DNA of 41,135 nucleotides from Negativicutes bacterium. GTDB taxonomy: Bacteria; Bacillota; Negativicutes; JAGPMH01. The position numbers were made by a program, and so were the translations under genes. The notes under the pieces are model-generated. The model was given only the letters and a program-made list of their open reading frames with translations, searched no databases and was not told where the DNA came from. Location of the stretch: NCBI GenBank assembly GCA_018052945.1, contig JAGPMH010000004.1, forward strand, positions 1 through 41,135, in the 5' to 3' direction. The stretch's first letter is position 1; every line of letters begins with the position of its first letter. Shown in pieces: positions 1 to 8,468 of the stretch.

Positions 1-76
<76 letters not shown>

Positions 77-220
77 GAAATATTATGCTTTAATAATACT
101 CCTTTTATTTTTAAATTGCACTAATTTTTTGTAATTGCCAATATTCCTTACTAATTAATAAAGGTTATTATAAATTTATATGGAATATATTATATAAACT
201 ATGTAAAAGGAGGAGTTATT

Positions 221-1570
221 TTGGATATTGTAATTTTATCAAGACTACAGTTTGCGATTACAACTTTGTACCATTTTTTATTCATCCCGTTAACCTTAGG
301 CTTAGCTTTTTTCATTGCTGTTTTAGAAACAATGTATGTTAAAACAGATAATGTTAAATATAAAGAGATGGCTAAGTTTTGGGGTAAATTATTTCTTGTG
401 AATTTCTCAATGGGCGTTGTTACAGGAATTGTGCAGGAGTTTCATTTTGGGATGAACTGGTCGGAGTATTCTAGGTTTATGGGTGATATTTTTGGTGCGC
501 CATTAGCCTTAGAAGCTTTGACAGCATTTTTCTTGGAGTCAACTTTTTTAGGGATATGGATTTTTGGTTGGGATAAACTCGGCAAAAAGTTACATGCTGC
601 TTGTATTTGGATTGTAGCGTTAGCTAGTAATTTATCAGGGTTTTGGATTTTGGTAGCAAATTCCTTTATGCAACATCCGGTAGGTTATGTTATCAATAAT
701 GGCCGAGCAGAAATGGTTGATTTTATTGCACTTATTACTAATTCTTATGTGGTTGGGCAGTTTTTACATAATTTTCTAGCAAGTATTGTTACAACGGCTT
801 TTTTTGTTTTAGCAATTAGTGCTTATAAAGTTTACCAAAAAGCTAATACAAATGAATTTACGTTGTCTTTAAAAATGAGTTTAGTTTTAGCAACAGTAGG
901 GTTGTTGGGGGTTATGGGAACCGGACATTTGCAAGCGCAACAAGTGGCGGCGATGCAACCAATGAAATTGGCGGCAGTGGAGGCGCTATGGGAGACGAAA
1001 AATCCGGCACCGTTTGGTATTTATGCAAAAATTGATGAAATTAAACAAGAAAATGATCATGAAATTAGTGTGCCATATTTATTAACGGCATTGGTTTATA
1101 ATGATCTTAAAGGTGAAGTTAAAGGAATTAAAGAACTGCAAGCTAGAGCGGTTGAACAGCATGGTGCAGGTCATTATATTCCGGATGTTACTGGTTTGTT
1201 TTGGAGTTTCCGCATTATGATTGTGTCAGGTTTAATAATGGCGGGAGTCGTTTTTATCAGTTTAATTGGTTGGTTTAGAAAAACTTTATTTGAAAGTAAA
1301 TGGATATTAAAATTGCTTATTTTAGTGTTGCCATTGCCGTATTTGGCTAATAGCACCGGTTGGTATGTTACTGAAGCTGGTCGGCAGCCTTGGATTGTAG
1401 TGGGCTTACAAAAAGTTAGTAGTGCAGTTTCGCCGAACTTAACACCACTGGAAGTTAATATAACGTTGATTGGCTTTACGCTTATTTATGCTATTTTAGC
1501 CGTGGTTGCAGTAAAAGTAGGTTTTAAATTTGTTAAAAAAGGGCTAACCAGTGAAGGAGGTGCTAATTAA
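221..1570 (+). CDS. cydA: Cytochrome bd ubiquinol oxidase subunit I
   Basis: Haem-bearing subunit of the membrane quinol oxidase that reduces O2 to water. The 449-residue protein is all membrane helices. It shows His18 (haem b595 ligand position, E. coli H19), His183 in QFLHNF and Met333 in FRIM (haem b558 ligands), Lys249 and Glu254 of the quinol loop, and the family signature GRQP at 388-391. It lacks the long Q-loop insert of the E. coli protein, as is usual for short-loop Firmicute enzymes. The start is TTG at 221, chosen because AAAGGAGGAG lies at 206-215 and residues from there match the family N-terminus. It opens cydABDC; cydB overlaps its stop by one base. I could not assign a convincing promoter in 77-220. 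Confidence 0.97.
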   Translation: MDIVILSRLQFAITTLYHFLFIPLTLGLAFFIAVLETMYVKTDNVKYKEMAKFWGKLFLVNFSMGVVTGIVQEFHFGMNWSEYSRFMGDIFGAPLALEALTAFFLESTFLGIWIFGWDKLGKKLHAACIWIVALASNLSGFWILVANSFMQHPVGYVINNGRAEMVDFIALITNSYVVGQFLHNFLASIVTTAFFVLAISAYKVYQKANTNEFTLSLKMSLVLATVGLLGVMGTGHLQAQQVAAMQPMKLAAVEALWETKNPAPFGIYAKIDEIKQENDHEISVPYLLTALVYNDLKGEVKGIKELQARAVEQHGAGHYIPDVTGLFWSFRIMIVSGLIMAGVVFISLIGWFRKTLFESKWILKLLILVLPLPYLANSTGWYVTEAGRQPWIVVGLQKVSSAVSPNLTPLEVNITLIGFTLIYAILAVVAVKVGFKFVKKGLTSEGGAN

Positions 1571-2574
1571 TGGATCTAAATATTATTTGGTTTATTTTAA
1601 TTACAGTGCTGTTTATTGGCTTCTTCTTTCTCGAAGGTTTTGATTATGGGGTCGGTGGCTTGTTGCCGTTTTTGGGTAAAACTGATGTAGAGCGTCGGAT
1701 GATTATCAATACTATTGGACCGGTGTGGGATGGTAATGAAGTTTGGATGATTACGGCGGGCGGAGCATTATTTGCTGCTTTTCCACACGTTTATGCGACA
1801 ATGTTTAGTAGTTTTTATTTGGCGTTGTTTTTAATCTTGTTAGCACTGATTGTTAGAGGAGTAGGGTTTGAGTTTCGCAGTAAGGACGATAGTCCGGTTT
1901 GGCGCAATACTTGGGATTACTTGATTTGCTTTGGTAGCGTGGTTCCGGCGTTAGTCTGGGGAATTGCGGTGACAAATCTGATTAAGGGACTGGCTATTAA
2001 TGAAAAAATGATTTATACCGGTTCGTTTTTTGATTTATTTAGTGTCTATACTATTGTTGGTGGGTTAACTTTTTTAACTTTATTTTTATTTCATGGTGCA
2101 TTATTTATCACCTTAAAGGTTGAAGGTGATTTAATTAATAGAGCCGGTGAGCTGGCTAAAAAAATCGGGATTGTGGCCGGTATCAGCTTTGCACTTTGTG
2201 GTATTTTAACTTATACTAATACTGATTTATTTAATAGTATGTTGGCGACAATTAGTTTGATTTTGGCAGTTGTTTTATTAGGGGGCAGTTATTGCTATGT
2301 GACTGTAGGCAAGTATGGTAGAGCTTTTATTGCTAGTTCTTTAAGTATTGCGATGGTTACATTGGCTTTTTTTGCAGGACTATTCCCGCGCTTCATTGTT
2401 TCTACTTTGAATGAAGCTTGGAGTCTTAATATTTATAATGCAGCTTCTTCACCTTATACTCTGAAAATCATGACGATAGCAGCTTTTATTTTGGTGCCGA
2501 TTGTTTTGGTGTATCAAGGTTGGACGTATTGGGTGTTTAGAAAAAGAGTTGGAGCCAAAGATTTGGAGTATTAG
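1570..2574 (+). CDS. cydB: Cytochrome bd ubiquinol oxidase subunit II
   Basis: Structural partner of CydA in the bd-type oxidase complex of the cytoplasmic membrane. The 334-residue protein is a multi-helix membrane protein with the N-terminal motif EGFDYGVG and the conserved segment GPVWDGNEVW, both diagnostic for CydB; the length is normal for the family. The ATG overlaps the cydA stop codon (TAATG), and a strong site, GAAGGAGGTG, sits inside the end of cydA. The stop TAG is immediately followed by the cydD start, so translation of all four cyd genes is likely coupled. Confidence 0.97.
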   Translation: MDLNIIWFILITVLFIGFFFLEGFDYGVGGLLPFLGKTDVERRMIINTIGPVWDGNEVWMITAGGALFAAFPHVYATMFSSFYLALFLILLALIVRGVGFEFRSKDDSPVWRNTWDYLICFGSVVPALVWGIAVTNLIKGLAINEKMIYTGSFFDLFSVYTIVGGLTFLTLFLFHGALFITLKVEGDLINRAGELAKKIGIVAGISFALCGILTYTNTDLFNSMLATISLILAVVLLGGSYCYVTVGKYGRAFIASSLSIAMVTLAFFAGLFPRFIVSTLNEAWSLNIYNAASSPYTLKIMTIAAFILVPIVLVYQGWTYWVFRKRVGAKDLEY

Positions 2575-4296
2575 ATGTTTGATAGAAACTTGTTACTTGA
2601 GCTAAAAACTCACCAAAAGTCGGCGGTGCTACTCTGCTTGTTAGTGTTACTAAACGGCTTTTTGTTGGTGGCACAAGCTAATTTAATAATGGTTATTATC
2701 AATAGTGTCTTTAGTGAAGGGTTAGTAATCGGCAGTATGAAAAATTATTTTTACTGCCTATTACTAGCTCTTGTTTTGCGTTCAGCGGTTATATTTTTTC
2801 ATGAACTTTTAGCACATAAGATTGGCCAGGCGGTAAAATATAATTTACAACAAAGGATTTTGAAAAAATTAATGGATCTAGGGCCGGTAGCCTTAGCGAG
2901 TAAACAAAGTGGACAACTGCTGAATTTGGTGACTGAGGGTATTTCTAGTTTAGAAGTTTATTTTTACAAATATTTGCCGCAGTTAGTAATAACTTTATTT
3001 ATACCGCTGATTATTTTGAGTATTGTTTTTAAGTTAGACTTTATAAGTGGGATAATTTTATTGATAACAGTGCCGCTAATGCCACTGTTTATGATTTTAA
3101 TTGGTAAAATGTCAGGTCAAGCTAGTAGTAAACAATGGCAGGTTTTAAAATATCTTAGTGGTCATTTTTTAGATGTTATTAAAGGTTTAAAAACTTTAAA
3201 ACTGTTTGGGCGTAGTACCGAGCAGATTGAAGTTATTGAAAAAATAAGTAATGATTTTAAGGATGTAACGCTGGGTGTGTTAAAAATTGCGTTTGTATCA
3301 GCGTTGGTCTTAGAATTGATTGCGACAATGGGCATAGCAATGGTAGCAGTATCGATCGGACTAAGGCTATTAGCGGGTGAGATGGTTTTTAGTGTGGCTT
3401 TTTTAATTTTATTGTTGATTCCAGAATTTTATTTGCCGTTTCGTCAGTTAGGAACTAGTTTTCATGCTGGGATGAATGCAATGGCAGCAAGTTCCAATCT
3501 TTACCAGACCTTGTTGCTAGAAAATGATGAACTGAAGGGTAGTATCATAATTAAAACCTTTGACTTTTCGACGATTGAATTTCAAGCAGTAAGCTATGTT
3601 TATCCTGATCAGCGCAAGGGTTTACAGGAATGTAATTTTAAAATTGAATTGGGTGAAAAGGTTGCAGTGGTCGGTAGTAGCGGTGCTGGCAAAAGTACGG
3701 TTTTAAATTTATTGCAAGGTTTAATAACGCCAACGGCAGGTAGTATTGTAATAGATTCAATTCCGTTAAAGTCAATTAATCTTAAAAGTTGGTCGGAACA
3801 TATTATTTGTATTAATCAAAGACCACATATTTTTGCGACTACTATTTTAGATAATATTAAAATAGCTAATAAAAGTGCTGATTTTGAGGCAGTAAGAACG
3901 GCGGTGCAACTTGCCGATGCTACTGCTTTTATTGAAAATTTACCACAAGGCTATGATACGGTAGTCGGTGAGGGTGGGGTAGCATTAAGTGGCGGTCAAA
4001 TACGCAGAATATCGTTAGCGCGAGCTTTTTTGAGTAAAGCTAAAATAATTTTATTAGATGAGCCGATGGAAGGCTTGGATATTGAGACGGAGCTGGCAAT
4101 TTTAAAATCATTAGAAAAACTTAGTGTTCAAAAAACAATTATTGTAGTTTCGCATAAACTAAATATGACTGTTAATTTTGATAAGGTTATTTTATTGTCA
4201 GAGGGTGCAGTAATAGAGTGTGGAACACCGGCGGAGTTAATCAAGGGCAAAAGTTATTATGCAAAGCTACTGCAAGCTTATCGAGGTATAAGATAA
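2575..4296 (+). CDS. cydD: Thiol reductant ABC exporter, CydD subunit
   Basis: Half of the heterodimeric CydDC ABC transporter, which exports cysteine/glutathione-type thiols and is needed for assembly of cytochrome bd. The 573-residue protein has an N-terminal six-helix transmembrane domain (about 1-320) and a C-terminal ATPase domain with Walker A GSSGAGKS (367-374), signature LSGGQ (471-475) and Walker B IILLDEP (491-497). The residue pair after the Walker B Glu is MEG instead of the usual TSA/TTG. It starts directly after the cydB stop; its own Shine-Dalgarno would lie inside cydB and is weak, consistent with coupling. Confidence 0.93.
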   Translation: MFDRNLLLELKTHQKSAVLLCLLVLLNGFLLVAQANLIMVIINSVFSEGLVIGSMKNYFYCLLLALVLRSAVIFFHELLAHKIGQAVKYNLQQRILKKLMDLGPVALASKQSGQLLNLVTEGISSLEVYFYKYLPQLVITLFIPLIILSIVFKLDFISGIILLITVPLMPLFMILIGKMSGQASSKQWQVLKYLSGHFLDVIKGLKTLKLFGRSTEQIEVIEKISNDFKDVTLGVLKIAFVSALVLELIATMGIAMVAVSIGLRLLAGEMVFSVAFLILLLIPEFYLPFRQLGTSFHAGMNAMAASSNLYQTLLLENDELKGSIIIKTFDFSTIEFQAVSYVYPDQRKGLQECNFKIELGEKVAVVGSSGAGKSTVLNLLQGLITPTAGSIVIDSIPLKSINLKSWSEHIICINQRPHIFATTILDNIKIANKSADFEAVRTAVQLADATAFIENLPQGYDTVVGEGGVALSGGQIRRISLARAFLSKAKIILLDEPMEGLDIETELAILKSLEKLSVQKTIIVVSHKLNMTVNFDKVILLSEGAVIECGTPAELIKGKSYYAKLLQAYRGIR

Positions 4297-5999
4297 TGCT
4301 AATAAAAGAATTAATAATCTTAGTAAACCCAAAAATATTATCAATAATGACGGCCTTGGTGTTAGGCATAGGGACAATTGTCAGTTCGCTCTCTTTAATT
4401 GGTTTTGCGGCCTATCTTATTAGTATGGCAGCATTACGACCCGGTTTTGAACAGCTGTATTTGGCGATTGTAGCAGTTCGTTTTTTTGGAATTGCTAAAG
4501 CGATTTTTCGTTATGGTGAAAGATATGTCGCCCATCAAGCTACTTTTGAAATTCTTACCGCTTTAAGGGTTTGGTGTTATGAAAAACTAGAACCATTGGT
4601 GCCGGCAAAACTGAAAAATTACCACAGTGGAAAAATTTTCAATATTATCGTTAAAGATATTGAGATTTTAAAAGACTTTTATTTACGTATTTTTGCACCG
4701 ATATTTATTGCCTTAAGTAGTATTGTGGTGTTGGGGTTGTTCTTAAGTTATTATTCGCTAACTTTAGCGTTACTGACAGTATTATTTTTGGTGGTGCTTG
4801 GCTGTGTAGTGCCGATTCTTACTCATTACTATAATAAAAATAATGATGATAATTTAGCAGTAGCACAAGCTGGTTTTAATATTAAAGTATTAGATATTAT
4901 TGCTGGGTTAGCGGAGATTAAGAGCTTTTCACTGGAACAAGAACAGTTTGAAAAGTTACAACAAAACATCAATAGCATTGAAAGAATTGAAAATAAAACA
5001 GAGTTAGCAAAGTTGTTATTAGAAGCTATCAGCAGTTTTTGGATGGGACTGCTTGTTATGGCAAGCTTATTTTGGTGTGGTTATTTGGTGAATGAACAGA
5101 TGATAGCCGGTGTTACAATGGTAGTTTTGGTTTTAGTAATTCAAAGTAGCTTTGAAATAGTAGCAGGATTGCCGGCCGTAACATATTATTGGCGTGATAG
5201 TTATAATGCGGCCATAGAATTATGGAGCTTATTAAAACAGCAACCTGAAATTGAAAAGCAGTATGGTTTGGGATTACAATCAGGTCAGTTAGTGGTAGAA
5301 AATTTGAGTTTTGCTTATGATGATGATCTTATCTTGCGAAATATTAATTTTACCGTAGCAGAACAGCAACATTTAGCCATTGTCGGGGCTAGCGGGAGCG
5401 GAAAAACAACGCTGATAAATTTACTATTGAAGTTTTTACACGCTAGCAGTGGTAAAATAATGTTGTCAGGGATTGATTATACATTGTTAAGCAGTACAGA
5501 AATTTTACAGAAAATTGCTGTAGTAGAGCAAGAAACACATTTGTTTAATGACACTTTGGCAGCTAATTTATTAATTGCTAAGACTGATGCCACAACAGCG
5601 GAGTTACTGACAGTTTTGAAATTAGCACAATTATATGATTTTGTGCAGTCTTTACCAAAAGGTCTTGAGACTGAACTTGGCGAAAATGGTAAAGTTTTAT
5701 CGGGGGGGCAACGCCAAAGAGTGGCATTGGCTCGAGCGTTGTTGAAAAATGCACAAATAGTTATTTTAGATGAGCCCACGACTGGTCTTGATCCTGAAAA
5801 TGCTAATGCTTTTATGCAGGTGGTGCAGGAAGTTTTACAAAATAAAACGGTTATTATTATTTCACATGTATTAACAACATTAAGGTCAGTTGATGAAATA
5901 ATAGTATTAAAAGACGGCGATATTTGGGAAAGAGGGACTTATGCTGAACTGAGTACCAAGGACGGATTGTTTTCAGCGTGGCTAGGACTGCAGACTTAA
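4296..5999 (+). CDS. cydC: Thiol reductant ABC exporter, CydC subunit
   Basis: Second half of the CydDC exporter. From the ATG at 4296, which overlaps the cydD stop (TAATG), the protein is 567 residues; an in-frame GTG 78 bases upstream lies inside cydD and is rejected because the added residues do not resemble the family. The segment RYGERYVAHQATF (72-84) is the CydC hallmark. The ATPase domain has Walker A GASGSGKT (364-371), LSGGQ (468-472) and Walker B IVILDEP (488-494) with TTGLD following. A GAGG site about ten bases upstream supports the start. No clear terminator follows, so read-through into the DUF2225 gene is possible. Confidence 0.93.
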   Translation: MLIKELIILVNPKILSIMTALVLGIGTIVSSLSLIGFAAYLISMAALRPGFEQLYLAIVAVRFFGIAKAIFRYGERYVAHQATFEILTALRVWCYEKLEPLVPAKLKNYHSGKIFNIIVKDIEILKDFYLRIFAPIFIALSSIVVLGLFLSYYSLTLALLTVLFLVVLGCVVPILTHYYNKNNDDNLAVAQAGFNIKVLDIIAGLAEIKSFSLEQEQFEKLQQNINSIERIENKTELAKLLLEAISSFWMGLLVMASLFWCGYLVNEQMIAGVTMVVLVLVIQSSFEIVAGLPAVTYYWRDSYNAAIELWSLLKQQPEIEKQYGLGLQSGQLVVENLSFAYDDDLILRNINFTVAEQQHLAIVGASGSGKTTLINLLLKFLHASSGKIMLSGIDYTLLSSTEILQKIAVVEQETHLFNDTLAANLLIAKTDATTAELLTVLKLAQLYDFVQSLPKGLETELGENGKVLSGGQRQRVALARALLKNAQIVILDEPTTGLDPENANAFMQVVQEVLQNKTVIIISHVLTTLRSVDEIIVLKDGDIWERGTYAELSTKDGLFSAWLGLQT

Positions 6000-6000
6000 C

Positions 6001-6047
6001 TGTAAAATATTTCTTGAAATTAGTGCATAGGGTGTAAAATATTTCTT
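6001..6047 (+). repeat. 15-bp exact direct repeat upstream of the DUF2225 gene
   Basis: TGTAAAATATTTCTT occurs at 6001-6015 and again at 6033-6047, start to start 32 bp, close to three helical turns. It lies between the cydC stop and the DUF2225 start. It could be a pair of operator half-sites or a small duplication; no regulator is assigned. Confidence 0.6.
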
Positions 6048-6082
6048 ATTTGTGGTAATCTATAAGATAAGGGGTGAAGTTA

Positions 6083-6805
6083 ATGGCAGAATCAGATTAT
6101 ACCTATGTAGCAGAGCGAGAATGCCCGGTATGTAATAAAAAAATCAAGGTTACGATGGTTAGAACGAGGCTAATTAAAACAAAGCAGGATTCAGATTTTT
6201 GTACCTACTATAAAGATATTAACCCTTATTATTATTCAATTTGGGTCTGTGAACATTGCGGTTATGCTGCGCAGGATACTTATTTTGAGTCAATAAATGA
6301 GCGTGATAAAAAGGTTATTGCAGAATTTTTAAAATCCCGAGAAATTTCTATTAAAATAGATTTAAAAAGAAGCAGAGAGCAAGCGTTGGTTGCTTTTAAA
6401 TTGGCAATTTACTATGCGGATTTACTAGGTATGCCGGCCAGTAAAATGGGCGGTTTGTATCTTAAATTGGCGTGGATTTATCGAGCAGATAAAATGGAGA
6501 TGGACGAAAAGAAAGTATTATTACGTGCACTGGGTTATTATGAAAAAGCGTTAATTTCTGAGCGATTTCCTATTGGCAATATGACGGATACTTTCTTGAT
6601 GTATTTGATTGGAGCGTTGTATCAACGGATCGGTAATTACGATCAAGCGGTGTCATATCTTAGCAAGGTAGTTTCCAGTGAAAGATCAAAAATGGAGCCT
6701 AATATTTTAAAAATGGCGCGTGATTTATGGCAAGATATTAGAGAACTAAGACGTCTGGAAGCCGAAGGTCAAACAACCGATGAAACAACAGACAAAATTA
6801 TTTAG
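6083..6805 (+). CDS. DUF2225 family zinc-ribbon/TPR-like protein
   Basis: Function unknown. The 240-residue protein starts with a putative zinc ribbon (Cys14/Cys17 in CPVC and Cys56/Cys59 in CEHC), followed by an alpha-helical C-terminal part (about 90-225) with TPR-like spacing of helices (ALGYYEKALI, YDQAVSYLSKV). No signal peptide or membrane segment, so it is cytoplasmic. The ATG at 6083 is chosen over an in-frame GTG at 6074 because AAGGGGTG at 6069-6076 sits at a normal distance from the ATG and overlaps the GTG. The stop is only 18 bases before the first DUF4127 gene, suggesting one operon. The family assignment rests on the CxxC pairs plus helical tail seen in Firmicute DUF2225 proteins. 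Confidence 0.82.
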   Translation: MAESDYTYVAERECPVCNKKIKVTMVRTRLIKTKQDSDFCTYYKDINPYYYSIWVCEHCGYAAQDTYFESINERDKKVIAEFLKSREISIKIDLKRSREQALVAFKLAIYYADLLGMPASKMGGLYLKLAWIYRADKMEMDEKKVLLRALGYYEKALISERFPIGNMTDTFLMYLIGALYQRIGNYDQAVSYLSKVVSSERSKMEPNILKMARDLWQDIRELRRLEAEGQTTDETTDKII

Positions 6806-6823
6806 GGGTTTGGAGGAATTTTT

Positions 6824-8467
6824 TTGAGCAGGAGACTTGTAAGCTTATTTTTAGCTACCTTAATGGTAGTGATGCTTACTGCAGTCACTGGTGAAGCTGC
6901 CGCCAAAAAACAACGGATTATTTACATCCCACATGACAATCGACCGATATCTTTTGAACAAACAATCAGTTCAATCAAGGGGATGGAGTTTGAAGTATTG
7001 ACGCCACCGGAAGAATTGTTAGGCAATCGCACTTATGGTGGTGATCCTGATGGGTTATGGCGTTGGTTGTTTAAAACTACAGTAAAATCATTTACCGATA
7101 AGGATAATGAAGTTGAAGATTATATTGTAATGTCATCCGACTCAATGATTTATGGCAGTTTGGTTGCTTCACGCAAGCATGAATTCAGTGATGAAACTAT
7201 TTTAAGAAGAGTGGATAATTTTAAGGCATTGAGAAAGTTTAATCCTAATGCTAAAATCTATGTATTTTCTTCGATTATGAGATCGCCGAAAGTTAGTCAC
7301 GGCGGTGTAGAGCCTAATTATTATGAAGAGTTCGGCCCGGCTATTTTTGAAATAACTTCACTTAGGGATAAAGCTGAAATTGATGGTTTAAATAATATTG
7401 ATATTGAGCGATTGAATAAACTACAAAGCGAAATGCCGAATGCTTTTATTAATGATTGGCTCAGGCGAAGGCAGAAAAACTTTGGCGTTAATGTTAAGTT
7501 AATTGAATATGCTAAAGAAAATGTTTTTGATTATTTAGCACTGGGACGTGATGATAATGCAGTTTATTCTCAAACCAGCAAAGAAAATAGAGAGCTTAGC
7601 AAGCTGACGTTAAATTTATCAACTGAAAAGTTTAGATCGCTAGCTGGTGTTGATGAAATGGGCTTGATCTTGTTAACAAGAGCGGTTAATAAAATCAAGC
7701 AACTTACACCGCGAGTTTATGTTCAATATGGTTATGGAGTTGGTGGAGCAACTATTCCCACTTATTCTGACAGTGAAATCAGCAAATCTATCAATGACCA
7801 TATTTTAGCGGCGGGAGGCAAGGAAATTTATTTGCCTAATAATATTGATTTGGTTTTGATGGTTAATACTAATGAATATGGAATAACACGAGATGCCAGT
7901 TCGTTAATGAATATACCGATTGATAATAAAAATATTATTGAATTTGTTGATAAAGTTAGTAAATTTATTGGGCATGGCTATAAGGTGGCGATTGCTGATA
8001 TTACTTTTTCCAATGGTTCTGATAATGATTTAATGGCACAATTGGAAAAACGCGATTTACTAACCAAACTTACGGCCTATTCTGGATGGAATACTGCGGA
8101 TAACTCCGCCGGCTTTGTTATTGGACAAAGTTTGCTTAGTCCAAATTTGTCGACTGATAAAATTAAAGAGTTATTAGTGTTGCGCTTGATTGATGATTGG
8201 GGTTATCAAGCTAATGTTCGCCAACAATTAGTGAAAGAGGTTTTAACACCGGAAAATATAAGTTATGTTGATTTAAATGGCAAAGAAAGTATTTTAGAAC
8301 AAAATGCTAATAAAAGAATATATAAATTTATCAGTAAACATTTGTGGCGTTTTGATATTAAGACGGCAAAACTTTCATTCCCTTGGAAGCGGATGTTTGA
8401 AGTTAAGGTTGATGTTAGTTTGAATTATGCTAATCAAAGTTTATTGTATAAAACAAAGGGCTGGTGA
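6824..8467 (+). CDS. Secreted DUF4127 family protein, copy 1
   Basis: Unknown function. The 547-residue protein begins with an Arg-containing n-region, a hydrophobic core and an AA-rich end (about 1-27), a typical export signal. The mature part carries the blocks that mark the family and recur in the next gene: IPHDNRPIS, SSDSMIYGSLV, LGRDDNA with SQT, VDEMGLILLTRA, PTYSDSEI, GWNTADNSAGF and a C-terminal FPWKRMFE. These clustered Asp, His, Asn and Glu residues suggest an enzymatic, perhaps metal-binding site, but no reaction can be named. The start is TTG at 6824 with GGAGG at 6812-6816; no ATG gives the signal peptide. The next gene begins one base after the stop. Confidence 0.88.
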   Translation: MSRRLVSLFLATLMVVMLTAVTGEAAAKKQRIIYIPHDNRPISFEQTISSIKGMEFEVLTPPEELLGNRTYGGDPDGLWRWLFKTTVKSFTDKDNEVEDYIVMSSDSMIYGSLVASRKHEFSDETILRRVDNFKALRKFNPNAKIYVFSSIMRSPKVSHGGVEPNYYEEFGPAIFEITSLRDKAEIDGLNNIDIERLNKLQSEMPNAFINDWLRRRQKNFGVNVKLIEYAKENVFDYLALGRDDNAVYSQTSKENRELSKLTLNLSTEKFRSLAGVDEMGLILLTRAVNKIKQLTPRVYVQYGYGVGGATIPTYSDSEISKSINDHILAAGGKEIYLPNNIDLVLMVNTNEYGITRDASSLMNIPIDNKNIIEFVDKVSKFIGHGYKVAIADITFSNGSDNDLMAQLEKRDLLTKLTAYSGWNTADNSAGFVIGQSLLSPNLSTDKIKELLVLRLIDDWGYQANVRQQLVKEVLTPENISYVDLNGKESILEQNANKRIYKFISKHLWRFDIKTAKLSFPWKRMFEVKVDVSLNYANQSLLYKTKGW

Positions 8468-8468
8468 G

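Noticed and set aside
77-220. Redox-repressor site and promoter ahead of cydA
   Set aside because: The region is AT-rich with several TATA-like runs, but no convincing -35/-10 pair or Rex-type palindrome could be fixed.
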